DNA of 42,259 nt, taken from positions 1 through 42,259 of the forward strand of contig CAMBRG010000016.1 in NCBI GenBank assembly GCA_945869845.1, given 5' to 3'. The stretch is from Opitutus sp. GAS368. GTDB lineage: Bacteria > Verrucomicrobiota > Verrucomicrobiia > Opitutales > Opitutaceae. The notes beneath the pieces are model-generated. The model was given only the letters and a program-made list of their open reading frames with translations, did not search any database and was not told the DNA's origin. Shown here piece by piece: positions 25,143-33,153 of this stretch (position 1 is its first letter; every line of letters begins with the position of its first letter). The translations under genes and the position numbers were made by a program.

Positions 25143-25352
25143 TCAGTAGGGCGCCCAAAGCGCTGTAGGACCTTCGGGCGAATCGACCGCGTTGGCCTCG
25201 CGGGCGCGCAGGACGCGCACAAGACATTCCTGCACGAGGTTGTCGACATCCGGCAGCGTCGGGTAACGCGCCAGCAAATAACTGCGCAGAGCCGGCGCGT
25301 GGGGCTGCACGTCGGCGGCGAACCAAACGGAATGATCGGGAGACGCGGGCAC
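25143..25352 (-). pseudogene. Truncated ECF sigma factor (region 2 only)
   Basis: The 69-codon frame starts at ATG 25352 and contains the sigma-70 region 2 core: HAPALRSYLLARYPTLPDVD followed by DLVQE-like NLVQECLVRVLRARE. Similarity ends at about VDSPEG, followed by eight unrelated codons and a stop. Regions 2.4, 3 and 4 are absent in all frames before the repeat element at 24976-25098. It is therefore a remnant of an ECF sigma gene cut by a deletion or rearrangement. No anti-sigma or FecR gene is nearby. Confidence 0.75.
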
Positions 25353-25478
25353 GGGCAGAACGAATTAGTTTTTTGCCGCGCGCCGCCCGAGCGCGAGGCG
25401 AAAGTGGCGTCGAAGCCCGGCTCGAAGGGAGGCTTGAAGCCGGTCATGACCTTGGCCCCGCGGCCGTTCGGATTGTAA

Positions 25479-25532
25479 AACCGACCGTCGGTCGGTTGTT
25501 AGCGGGGTGATAAGCCCGACCGCCGGTCGGGC
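25479..25532. repeat. Pair of hairpins with ACCGACCG and CCCGACCG stems
   Basis: The first (25479-25497) is AACCGACCGTCGGTCGGTT, an almost perfect palindrome. The second (25514-25532) has 8-bp arms GCCCGACC/GGTCGGGC around GCC. On the minus strand the first is followed by TTTTA, so it could terminate transcription from the pyruvyl-transferase gene. The two stems look like diverged copies of one REP unit. Confidence 0.65.
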
Positions 25533-25573
25533 CTACAGTTCGGGCATCTTCGGACTCAAAGTGTATGAAAGAC

Positions 25574-26941
25574 TCAGCCGGTTTTCACCACCGCACGCAC
25601 CGCGTCGACCATGCGCTTTTGGCGGGCCTCGACGGTGGCCATGATCGACTTCACTTTGGCGCGGGCGGCGGCGGGGTTTTTATGGATCACCTCGAGTCGC
25701 GACCAGAGTTGTGCGCCGCTGGTCTCGTCGATCTCGAAGAACCAATCGTCGGCGCCGATATCGCGATACATTTGGCCTTTGCAGGTATCGGTGGGTTGGC
25801 GGACGTAGAACGTGGGCGTGCCGTTGTGCAGCGCGATGAGCGGCGAATGACACTCGACGCTGATGACGGCCTGCGCCCGCGCGTAGATGGATGCGGCTTC
25901 GTCGGGGAGCCAGTAAGTGTCGCGCCAAACGACGTTCTTTTTCACGTCAGCGGGGAGCGGGTCGACGAGTTCGTCTTTCGCCATCTGCACTTGGTAGGTC
26001 ATCTCGGCGCAGGCCATGACCTTGTTCCCCGTGGCGCGCACGTAGGCGACGATCAGCTCGCGGAGTTTGTCGTGGTCCTGCTTCGTCGTGCGGTTGTTGA
26101 TCGCGTCTTTGATCGTGTCGTCCGCGGTGGGCTTCGTGTTGCGGATTTTGTAGTAAGGCGTGTAGCGGAGGCGCGGGATCACGCAGATGAATTTCCCTTC
26201 CTCGAGTCCGGCGGACTTCAGGTAAGCGAGCCCCTTGGCGTCGTCGCGCAGGTGCATGCCAAGTTGGGCGTCGGGCCCGAATTCTACGATGGGCGATTTC
26301 ACGCCCTGGGCTTTCAGGTAGTCGCGGGTAATCGTGTCGCGGCAGAAGAAGAACGCGGCGCGATCCATGATGAAGCGCAGATCGGCGCTGAGGTGCGTGG
26401 GCGGGAGGGCGAGCGCGCGTTCGCGAAGGCTCTTGAGCGTGCCGCCCTCGGGGTCGCGGGTCTTGCCCATGCCGGAGATGGGATCGTTGCTGACGCCGAA
26501 GACGCCGACGGGTTTGCCCGTGGCTTTCTGAAAGGCGACGGCGTGGTTGGCCGCAGGAAAGCCCGAACCGGAACCGCTGAGATAGAGGTCGGCCTCGGCC
26601 CAAGCCTGCGCGAGGGCGGGTGATTTGGGTTTGCCGTCAGCATCGAGGCTGCCCTCGACGATCTTGAGGCGCGGGTAGGCTTTGGTGAGCAGTTCACGCG
26701 AACCGTGGCCGAGCTCGCCGGGCCAGAGGGTGATCTCGCACTCGGGAAAATGTTTCCAGAGCAGCGAGAGCGCGCCGGGCGTATGGCCGATGTCGCCGAT
26801 ATTTACGCTTTGCCACGAGCTGCGGAGCAAGATGCGCGGTGGGCGTCCGGCTTTTTCGGCGGCGGCGAAGAGGGCGGAGCGGAGCGCGCCGAGCGTGAGC
26901 GCAGCGGTAGCGGAGGAAGCGAGGAAGCGGCGACGGTTCAT
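25574..26941 (-). CDS. Tat-exported polysaccharide pyruvyl transferase family protein
   Basis: 455 residues from the ATG at 26941 (MNRRRFLASSATAALTLGAL), chosen because it begins a twin-arginine signal. The body matches the pyruvyl transferase family (PF04230): ILLRSSWQSVNIGDIGHTPGAL near the start, AEADLYLSGSGSGFPAANHAVAF, FFFCRDTITRDYLKAQGV with the following FGPDAQLGM, and the late AQAVISVECHSPLIALHNGTPTFYV. Family members add a pyruvyl ketal to sugars in the cytoplasm using PEP. An exported copy would lack PEP, so it probably does something else, such as acting as an exopolysaccharide-binding or other sugar-modifying protein (inference). It stands alone on its strand. Confidence 0.85.
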   Translation of the reverse strand: MNRRRFLASSATAALTLGALRSALFAAAEKAGRPPRILLRSSWQSVNIGDIGHTPGALSLLWKHFPECEITLWPGELGHGSRELLTKAYPRLKIVEGSLDADGKPKSPALAQAWAEADLYLSGSGSGFPAANHAVAFQKATGKPVGVFGVSNDPISGMGKTRDPEGGTLKSLRERALALPPTHLSADLRFIMDRAAFFFCRDTITRDYLKAQGVKSPIVEFGPDAQLGMHLRDDAKGLAYLKSAGLEEGKFICVIPRLRYTPYYKIRNTKPTADDTIKDAINNRTTKQDHDKLRELIVAYVRATGNKVMACAEMTYQVQMAKDELVDPLPADVKKNVVWRDTYWLPDEAASIYARAQAVISVECHSPLIALHNGTPTFYVRQPTDTCKGQMYRDIGADDWFFEIDETSGAQLWSRLEVIHKNPAAARAKVKSIMATVEARQKRMVDAVRAVVKTG

Positions 26942-27052
26942 GGGGAATGGGGTGAGCGATTGTTCAGGGTTAAACGCAGCTCGTGAGACTGACGCCCGCA
27001 ACGATCGAATATCACCGCCGTAGCGGCATTTATCCCGCCCACAGACCGCCTT

Positions 27053-27679
27053 TCAGCGCGTCCCGCTCGCCCGGCGTTTCCAGAGCCAGGCGCCGGCGAC
27101 CAACAGCACCACGATCGCGACCGTAGCCCAGAGCGTGTAGGTGTGCGTGCGTGAGAGCGTGTGCTCCATGGCGGCAAAATCGTCGGCAAACTTCAGCCAT
27201 AGCCAATGCCCCAGCCACACGAACACCGGCACGCTGATGATCGCTGCCAAGCCGTCGTAAAACAGAAACTTCAGGTACGAAACGTTGAGCGAGCCCGCGC
27301 TGAAAAAAATCGGCGCCCGCAGGCCCGGCAGGAAACGGCCGATGAAAAGTCCCTTGGCCCCGTGCTTGGCGTAGAATTCCACTACCCGCACCTGTTTGGC
27401 CGCCGGGAGAAAACGTTGAAACCAAGCGGCCTTCAGCAGCCCCACCCCAAACCGGCGGCCCGCGTAGAATATCGCGCTGTCTCCCGCCAAAACCCCGAGA
27501 TACATGAACACGCTCACCTTGATCCACGAATGCCCGTCGATCACCCCCAACATGCCCGCCGTGATGAGCACGATGTCCTCCGGCAACGGCAGCCCGAGCC
27601 CGCACAGCAACAACAGAAAAAAGGGACCCCACAGCGAGAGCGGCGTGCCTTGGAAATGCTCGAGCAGCGTCTCAAGCAT
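27053..27679 (-). CDS. DedA-family membrane protein
   Basis: 208 residues. The DedA/SNARE-associated pattern (PF09335) is clear: FLLLLCGLGLPLPEDIVLITAGMLG (E and D of the membrane re-entrant loop), GDSAIFYAGRRFG, FYAKHGAKGLFIGRFLPGLRAPIFFSAG with the conserved GRFxPGxR arginine, and C-terminal membrane helices. DedA proteins act as lipid transporters or scramblases, probably for undecaprenyl phosphate or phosphatidylethanolamine, using a proton gradient. It is divergent from the EamA gene across 191 bp. Confidence 0.95.
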   Translation of the reverse strand: MLETLLEHFQGTPLSLWGPFFLLLLCGLGLPLPEDIVLITAGMLGVIDGHSWIKVSVFMYLGVLAGDSAIFYAGRRFGVGLLKAAWFQRFLPAAKQVRVVEFYAKHGAKGLFIGRFLPGLRAPIFFSAGSLNVSYLKFLFYDGLAAIISVPVFVWLGHWLWLKFADDFAAMEHTLSRTHTYTLWATVAIVVLLVAGAWLWKRRASGTR

Positions 27680-27870
27680 GGGGACAACTTGGCCGCCGAC
27701 TCCGGGCGTATCGCACCGGATCGGAACGTAGCGGAGGAACGACAGAGATGGTCAGGGAAGAGAGCACCTTCGCCAGACAACACGCGCCACGCAGCGTGCC
27801 AAGGGGATTGTCGCGCCCCGCTTTTTTCAACGTGCGCCCTCCCCTCCTCCCCTACACAACTGCCGCCCCG

Positions 27871-28725
27871 ATGAATTTACCCGACCACCGCCGCGCCGTC
27901 GGCCAGCTGATCGCCGCCGCGTTTTGCTGGAGCCTCGGCGGCCTGCTCATCAAGGCCATCGCGTGGCCGCCCCTCGCCGTCGCCGGCGGCCGCGGGCTGA
28001 TCGCCGCCTTGTTCCTCATCGCCCTTGGCCGCGGACTGAAGTTTCACTTTTCGCGTCCGCAGGTTTTGGGCGCGATCGCCTATGCGGCCTGCACGGTCAC
28101 GTTCTGCGTCGCGACCAAGCTCACGACCGCCGCCAACGCCATCCTCCTCCAATACACCGCACCGGTCTGGATCGCCCTCTTCGGCGCGTGGCTGCTCGGC
28201 GAGCGCGCCAACCGCGCCGACTGGTTTACGATCGTCGCCGTGCTCGGCGGGATGGGCCTGTTCTTCGCCGACAACCTCGCGCTCACCGGCCATCTGGGCA
28301 ACGCCCTCGCGATTCTCAGCGGGGTGTGTTTCGCCGGCATGACGATCGCTCTGCGCCGCCAAAAGGACGGTTCGCCGGTCGAGTCGATCATCTTGGGCAA
28401 CCTCCTCGCGTTCGTCATCGGCCTGCCGTGGATCATCGATGCACCCGCCTTGCCGCCCACCGGCTGGGGCGCACTGCTACTCCTCGGCTCCGTGCAACTC
28501 GGTTTCTCCTACTGGCTCTACGCGCGCGCCATCCGCCACGTGACCGCGCTCGAGGCCGTCTTGATCCCGGTCATCGAGCCGTTGCTCAACCCGTTTTGGG
28601 TCCTGCTCGCCCTCGGCGAACGCCCCAGTCTGCAAGCCCTGATCGGCGGCGCCATCGTGCTCACCGCGATCACCGTGCGCGGCGTTCTCGCCCTCCGCGC
28701 CCGCCGCATGGGCGCAACTTCCTGA
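27871..28725 (+). CDS. EamA-family (DMT superfamily) transporter
   Basis: 284 residues from the ATG at 27871 (MNLPDHRRAVGQLIAAAFCW), chosen over an upstream frame that adds 41 polar residues. Ten hydrophobic helices in two EamA halves: the first opens AAAFCWSLGGLLIKA and ends in the conserved LQYTAPVWIALFGAWLLGERA; the second ends EAVLIPVIEPLLNPFWVLLALGERPS. Such carriers export amino acids, nucleosides or other metabolites; the substrate is not readable. 22 bp separate it from the hydrolase downstream, so they may be co-transcribed. Confidence 0.93.
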   Translation: MNLPDHRRAVGQLIAAAFCWSLGGLLIKAIAWPPLAVAGGRGLIAALFLIALGRGLKFHFSRPQVLGAIAYAACTVTFCVATKLTTAANAILLQYTAPVWIALFGAWLLGERANRADWFTIVAVLGGMGLFFADNLALTGHLGNALAILSGVCFAGMTIALRRQKDGSPVESIILGNLLAFVIGLPWIIDAPALPPTGWGALLLLGSVQLGFSYWLYARAIRHVTALEAVLIPVIEPLLNPFWVLLALGERPSLQALIGGAIVLTAITVRGVLALRARRMGATS

Positions 28726-28747
28726 CGCCCCCGCGGTCTCGGCCTTG

Positions 28748-29470
28748 GTGCTTTTCCGTCTCTTCGCCTTCAATCTAGCCCTCATGTCCGCTTCCGCTTT
28801 CGCCGAAAAGGAAACCGTCGTCCTCCTGCACGGGATCGGCGTAAACGGCTGGACGATGGCGCGCCTCGGGTCCGCCCTCGCCCGCGACGGCTACCGCGTC
28901 GTCAACCTTTCCTACCCGTCGCGCACGGTCCCGCTCGAAACCCTCGCCGGCGACTGGTTGCCTACGCAGCTCGCCGCGCACCACACCGCCGCCGCGCCGC
29001 GCCTGCACTTCGTCACGCACTCAATGGGCGGCATCTTGGTGCGCACATGGCTCGCCGAACAGCGCCGCGCGGGCACGGCCTTTCCGGCCAATCTCGGCCG
29101 CGTCGTGATGCTGGCCCCACCCAACGCCGGCAGTGAAGCCGCCGACCGGCTCGGGCGCTCCCGGATTTTTTGCGCCGTGCTGGGCCCGAATCTGGCGCGA
29201 CTCGGCACCGCGCCGGACCACCTCCCGAAATCCCTCGGCCCGTGGCCCGCCGCCGCCGAACTCGGCATCATCACGGGGAACCGCTCGGTGAACCCGTTGG
29301 CTTCCGTCTGGGTGCCCAAGCCCAACGACGGCCCCGTCAGCGTCGCGGCGACGCACCTCGCCGGCGAGCGCGCCCATCGCGTCCTCCCCGTTTCCCACAC
29401 CGGCATTCTTTTCCGCGCCGCCACCGCCCGCGCCACCAGCACCTTTCTCCGCACCGGCCGATTCGATTGA
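28748..29470 (+). CDS. Exported lipase-like alpha/beta hydrolase
   Basis: About 240 residues. GTG 28748 (or TTG 28745) gives a short signal peptide FRLFAFNLALMSASAFA; ATG 28784 would destroy it, so the upstream start is chosen. The oxyanion loop is VVLLHGIG, the nucleophile elbow is THSMGG, the acid is probably the Asp in PKPNDGPVSV, and the His is in VSHTGIL. The layout matches bacterial class 2 lipase/PGAP1-like proteins that lack a lid domain. Probable periplasmic esterase or acyl-hydrolase. Confidence 0.88.
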   Translation: MLFRLFAFNLALMSASAFAEKETVVLLHGIGVNGWTMARLGSALARDGYRVVNLSYPSRTVPLETLAGDWLPTQLAAHHTAAAPRLHFVTHSMGGILVRTWLAEQRRAGTAFPANLGRVVMLAPPNAGSEAADRLGRSRIFCAVLGPNLARLGTAPDHLPKSLGPWPAAAELGIITGNRSVNPLASVWVPKPNDGPVSVAATHLAGERAHRVLPVSHTGILFRAATARATSTFLRTGRFD

Positions 29471-29538
29471 ACGGCGGGCCGCTCCGCTCGCGGCGCCGGT
29501 TGTTTCGAGCTACACCAGAAACGAAAGCGGCAGGTTGA

Positions 29539-29600
29539 GGTAGCACAAGGCTTCAACCCTCGTTCAGGGTTCAAGGCACGCGGGCTAAAGCACCGCTACC
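29539..29600. repeat. REP-like repeat bounded by GGTAGC/GCTACC
   Basis: The ends GGTAGC and GCTACC enclose GGCTTCAACCC and GGGTTCAAGGC, which are nearly inverse complements. It lies between the hydrolase gene and the VapB-type gene, with no ORF inside. Confidence 0.5.
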
Positions 29601-29645
29601 AAGAATTCGCGCTTGATCCAAACGTTCCACTTGCGACCTTTGGTT

Positions 29646-29945
29646 ATGCCTACTCTTCAAAGAAAGCTGCCGGCTTCCCGGCGCATTTCAGCGCAGACGA
29701 CCATTTCGCCCGCTTTTCAAACCACGCTCGCGGCCGAGGCGGTGCGCGCACTCAATCTGCGTCCCGGCATGATTCTGAGCCAGACGGTGGAGGGCAACCG
29801 CCTCATTCTCGAACCGCTGCACGATGTGGATTCGCTCGCAGGCTCGCTCGGCCCGGGTCGTCCGCCAGTCAGCATTGAAAAAATGAAACAAGGCGCCAAG
29901 GCCGCGATGGCGCAAGCGGCACGCCAGACTCTGCACACGGAGTGA
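29646..29945 (+). CDS. AbrB/MazE-like antitoxin (VapB-type)
   Basis: 99 residues. The pattern ISAQTTISPAFQTTLAAEAVRALNLRPGMILSQTVEGNRLILEPL is the swapped-hairpin AbrB fold: a strand ending in a LxLRPGM turn, then a strand with LxLEPL. The C-terminal helix (SIEKMKQGAKAAMAQAARQT) probably wraps the toxin. The toxin gene starts 4 bp after its stop, forming an operon. It probably binds its own promoter together with the toxin. Confidence 0.82.
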   Translation: MPTLQRKLPASRRISAQTTISPAFQTTLAAEAVRALNLRPGMILSQTVEGNRLILEPLHDVDSLAGSLGPGRPPVSIEKMKQGAKAAMAQAARQTLHTE

Positions 29946-29949
29946 TCGG

Positions 29950-30375
29950 ATGAAATCCGTCGCAATCGACGCCAACGTCATCGTCCGCTACCTGACGGGT
30001 GATGATCCCGTGCAGTCACCCGCCGCAACGGAGCTATTTCGCGCCGCCAGCGCCGGCCGATTAAATGTGATCCTTCCCACTTCTGTCCTCCAAGAGACGG
30101 TGTATGCGCTGGAGACATTCTATCGCGGCACGCCGGAGACCATCGCCCCAAAGCTCATGTCGCTTTTAAGCCTGAAGGGGATTACGTGCCCAGACGCTCG
30201 CTGGGTGATGGACGGCATTCAGTGGTATCGCACGAAGAACGCCGATTTTGGCGACGCTCTGCTCTGCGCTTACGCGCACCATCATGACTGCGACGTGAAC
30301 ACCTTCGACCAAGAGCTAATCAAGAAATTCACCGAAGTCGCCGCTGCCGAACCCACCAAAGCGAAGGCAAGGTAA
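29950..30375 (+). CDS. PIN-domain ribonuclease toxin (VapC-type)
   Basis: 141 residues. The PIN acidic set is visible: Asp7 in VAIDANVIVRYL, Glu49 in SVLQETVYAL, Asp99/Asp102 in NADFGDALLCA and Asp120 in VNTFDQEL. VapC toxins cut tRNA or rRNA. A GGAG at 29939-29942 gives a good ribosome site 7 bases before the ATG and overlaps the end of the antitoxin gene, coupling the two. Confidence 0.92.
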   Translation: MKSVAIDANVIVRYLTGDDPVQSPAATELFRAASAGRLNVILPTSVLQETVYALETFYRGTPETIAPKLMSLLSLKGITCPDARWVMDGIQWYRTKNADFGDALLCAYAHHHDCDVNTFDQELIKKFTEVAAAEPTKAKAR

Positions 30376-30398
30376 CCCACCGCGACAGCCTATTCCCC

Positions 30399-31373
30399 TC
30401 ACCCCTTCCCCGTCGGCTTCAACTGGATCAAAATGTTCGCCGCCGTGATCAACCCGCCGCCTACGAGCAGGGTCCACGTCGCCAGTTCGTTGGGATAGTT
30501 GATCAACGCCCACCCCGAAAAAACCGCGGGCAAAAACAACGCCGCCAACGAGCCGAAGATCGGCTCCACGCAGTAAATCAGCCCGGCCTCAGTCGCCGTG
30601 ATTTTTGGCTGCCACGCGTTCATCAGGCCAAACGCGCCGAGCGTGCACACCACCGTGAGCGTGACGGTAAAGCCCTGCCACACCGGCGAGGTCCACGGCA
30701 CCACCATCGCTGCCACGCTCGGCGCCGTCGCCCCCGCCAACACGGCAAACACGAGCGCCTCCGTCGCGAACATCACCAGCGTGAGCTCAAACGCGCGGTT
30801 CGCCGCAAATTCCTTTTTTTCCAGCCACAGAATTTGTCCCATGAAAAACACCGAGGCCAGCAACGTCTCCCATTCGCCCCGCCCGAGATGCAGTTGCCGC
30901 CAGTCAAAACGCCCGAGGATCGCCACGCCCGCGAGCACGAGTGCACAGCTCAGCCACACGCGCACGCCCGGATTCCGCCGCGCCCGCACCGCCACGTAAA
31001 CCGGAATCAAGATCGCATAAAACTGCGTGAGAAACGCCGAGGTCGACGCCGCCGTGAATTGCAGCGCGTCATTTTGCAGCAGCATCCCCGCAGAAGCGAA
31101 CAGCCCGATTACAAGCCCTTGCTTCAGCTCGCCGCGCGTCACCCCGCGCCACGCCCGAGGCTTCAGCGTCAGGAGCACAAGCAACGCCAAAAAAAAGCGC
31201 GGCGCCACCGTATAGATCGCCGAAAACCACGGGCCCGCCTCCGGGATGAGCCGCTCGTGCAGCAACAGGACCGATTTGATCAGGGGAAAACTGAGCCCCC
31301 AGCAAAGATTCGCGACGAGCAGCATGAGCAGGGCCTGCGTGCGTTGCGGGTGGGGAGCATTTGAGGACGACAT
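30399..31373 (-). CDS. EamA-family (DMT superfamily) transporter
   Basis: 324 residues from the ATG at 31373 (MSSSNAPHPQR); the 33 extra codons upstream are Arg-rich and out of keeping. Ten membrane helices: LLMLLVANLCWGLSFPLIKS opens the first half and TSAFLTQFYAILIPVYVAVRA closes it; the second half ends with EAGLIYCVEPIFGSLAALFLPAVF. It is a second, only distantly similar EamA gene in this window and is convergent with the VapBC pair. Substrate unknown. Confidence 0.92.
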   Translation of the reverse strand: MSSSNAPHPQRTQALLMLLVANLCWGLSFPLIKSVLLLHERLIPEAGPWFSAIYTVAPRFFLALLVLLTLKPRAWRGVTRGELKQGLVIGLFASAGMLLQNDALQFTAASTSAFLTQFYAILIPVYVAVRARRNPGVRVWLSCALVLAGVAILGRFDWRQLHLGRGEWETLLASVFFMGQILWLEKKEFAANRAFELTLVMFATEALVFAVLAGATAPSVAAMVVPWTSPVWQGFTVTLTVVCTLGAFGLMNAWQPKITATEAGLIYCVEPIFGSLAALFLPAVFSGWALINYPNELATWTLLVGGGLITAANILIQLKPTGKG

Positions 31374-31514
31374 GACGCAGGGAAAAGTCCGTGACCGTGC
31401 CCCACGCCCCGGACTCCGCCAAGCGAATTGGCGGGCACCACGAGCAACCCGCGATCGTCTTCCATTTTCCACTCACCCGCTGGAGACGCGACGCCCCCGG
31501 CGCGTGCCGCGCCT

Positions 31515-31561
31515 AACGAAGCTGGCCCGGCGGGCAATTGCCCGGCACGGGCGGCCTCGTT
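31515..31561. repeat. REP-like palindrome centred on CAATTG
   Basis: AACGAAGCTGGCCCG and its approximate inverse complement meet at GGGCAATTGCCC; one base of offset breaks the symmetry. It lies in the noncoding gap 31374-31741 between two divergent genes, where I see nothing else except the presumed promoters. Confidence 0.55.
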
Positions 31562-31741
31562 ACCTTGCCCACTTCGGGCGGGCCGCTCGGCAGCGGCACC
31601 GCATCACCCGATTAACTCCAGCCCACGTCAGAGCTTGATTCGGCGAAAGCCTCCTCGGCGCGTCGTGATCGCCACGGCGTCACGCTTCACCGCTTTACTC
31701 TCCATTTCTCTCCGCCAGCTTTCCACCAACCCCTGTTGTCC

Positions 31742-33028
31742 ATGAAGCTCCCCGTCGCCCTCCTCGTCGCGTCCCTCGCGGTCAACGCCGCCGTCCTCAC
31801 GCTCTACTTCAAACCATCCGCCGGCGCCCCGTCGGCCGGCTCCCCCGCAGCCGCCGCGCTCGCGGAAAAATCCGCCGGTCCGACGGCCTCCGGGGCGCCC
31901 GTCCCGGCCGCCGCCTCGGACGCCGCCGCCCAAAACGCTCAGCTTGCGAAATCGTGGGCCGAGCTCCAGGGCGGCGATCTCAATACGCTCGTCGCCCGCC
32001 TCAAGGCCGCCGGGTTCTCCACCTCGATGATCCGCGCCATCGTCTTCGCGCAGGTCAACGAACAGTTCGCCGCCCGTCGCAAGGAACTCGTCGGCAACCA
32101 GACCGAACAACCGTTTTGGAAAAACCAACGCTCCGGCATGATGGATCCCAAGATCATGACCGCCCTCCGCGACCTCGGCAAAGAGCAGATGGCGCTCATG
32201 AAATCCCTCCTCGGACCCGAGGGTATGCCCGGTAATGACGAAATGAACGCCTGGCAGCGCCGCCAGTTCGGCAACCTCGCCCCAGAGAAGCTGACCCAGC
32301 TGCAAAGCATCAATACCGACTACAGCGAACTCCAGCAGGAGATCATGCAAAAGGCCAACGGCGTCATGCTCCCCGAAGACCGCGAGAAACTTGCCTACCT
32401 CGAAAAGGAAAAACTCGCGGATATCGCGAAGACCCTCACGCCGCAGGAATTCGAGGAATTCCAGCTCCGCTCCAGCAACACCGCCAACCAGCTTCGCGGC
32501 CAGCTCGGTAGCTTCAACACCACCGAAGCCGAATTCCGCGCGCTCTACAAAGCGGCGGCCGCCATCGAGGAAAAATACCGCACCGCCGGCACCCGCAATC
32601 CCAGCGATTATCAAAGCCGGCAGGCCGACATGCTCGCGCAAGCCAAGGCCGCCCTCACGCCCGAGCGCTTCGCCGCCTACAACCTCGCCACTGATCCGCA
32701 GTCCCGGCAGGTCAGCAGTCTTGTCGCGCGCCTCGAACTGCCGCCCGCCACGACCCAGCAGGTCGTGTCGTTGCAGCAGGATTTCCAAAATCGGCAACGC
32801 GCCCTTATGACCAACCGTGAGCTCACCCCCGCCAACCGCACCGCCCAACAAGCCGCGCTCCTGCAGGAAGCCACCGCCAAGCTCAGCACCACCCTCACCC
32901 CTCGCGGCTTCGAAGCCTACAAACAAAACGGCGGCCAATGGCTCGACGGCCTTAAGCCCCGCCCCGCGCCCACCGCCCCCAGCGGCGCCGGCACGTTAGC
33001 TCCCGCCGTCCGCCTGCCCGGCGGCTGA
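31742..33028 (+). CDS. Exported or anchored protein with 'LTPxxFxxY' motifs, function unknown
   Basis: 428 residues from the ATG at 31742. The N-terminus is an anchor or signal (LPVALLVASLAVNAAVLTLYF), followed by an Ala/Pro linker and a long helical body. Three similar motifs recur: LTPQEFEEFQLRSS, LTPERFAAYNLA and LTPRGFEAYKQNGGQWLDGL. These recall the LTxxQ motifs of CpxP/Spy-type periplasmic proteins, although the fold is longer here. Charged coiled-coil stretches (ELQQEIMQKANG, REKLAYLEKEKL) lie between. I do not recognise a characterised family. Confidence 0.8.
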   Translation: MKLPVALLVASLAVNAAVLTLYFKPSAGAPSAGSPAAAALAEKSAGPTASGAPVPAAASDAAAQNAQLAKSWAELQGGDLNTLVARLKAAGFSTSMIRAIVFAQVNEQFAARRKELVGNQTEQPFWKNQRSGMMDPKIMTALRDLGKEQMALMKSLLGPEGMPGNDEMNAWQRRQFGNLAPEKLTQLQSINTDYSELQQEIMQKANGVMLPEDREKLAYLEKEKLADIAKTLTPQEFEEFQLRSSNTANQLRGQLGSFNTTEAEFRALYKAAAAIEEKYRTAGTRNPSDYQSRQADMLAQAKAALTPERFAAYNLATDPQSRQVSSLVARLELPPATTQQVVSLQQDFQNRQRALMTNRELTPANRTAQQAALLQEATAKLSTTLTPRGFEAYKQNGGQWLDGLKPRPAPTAPSGAGTLAPAVRLPGG

Positions 33029-33153
33029 TTCGGGAGCATGGCCGCCCCGGGAACCGAGGCGTCACCCCGTTTCGTTACAATTCCGCGCAGGATTTGCGAG
33101 CGCCGCGCCGACAGCTCGACAACACCCGCGCCCACCGCCACTTCTTTCCGCGC

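Noticed and set aside
25353-25447. Upstream in-frame extension near the sigma-factor remnant starting MTGFKPPFEPGFDATFAS
   Set aside because: It is in a different frame from the sigma motif and shows no match to a known family.
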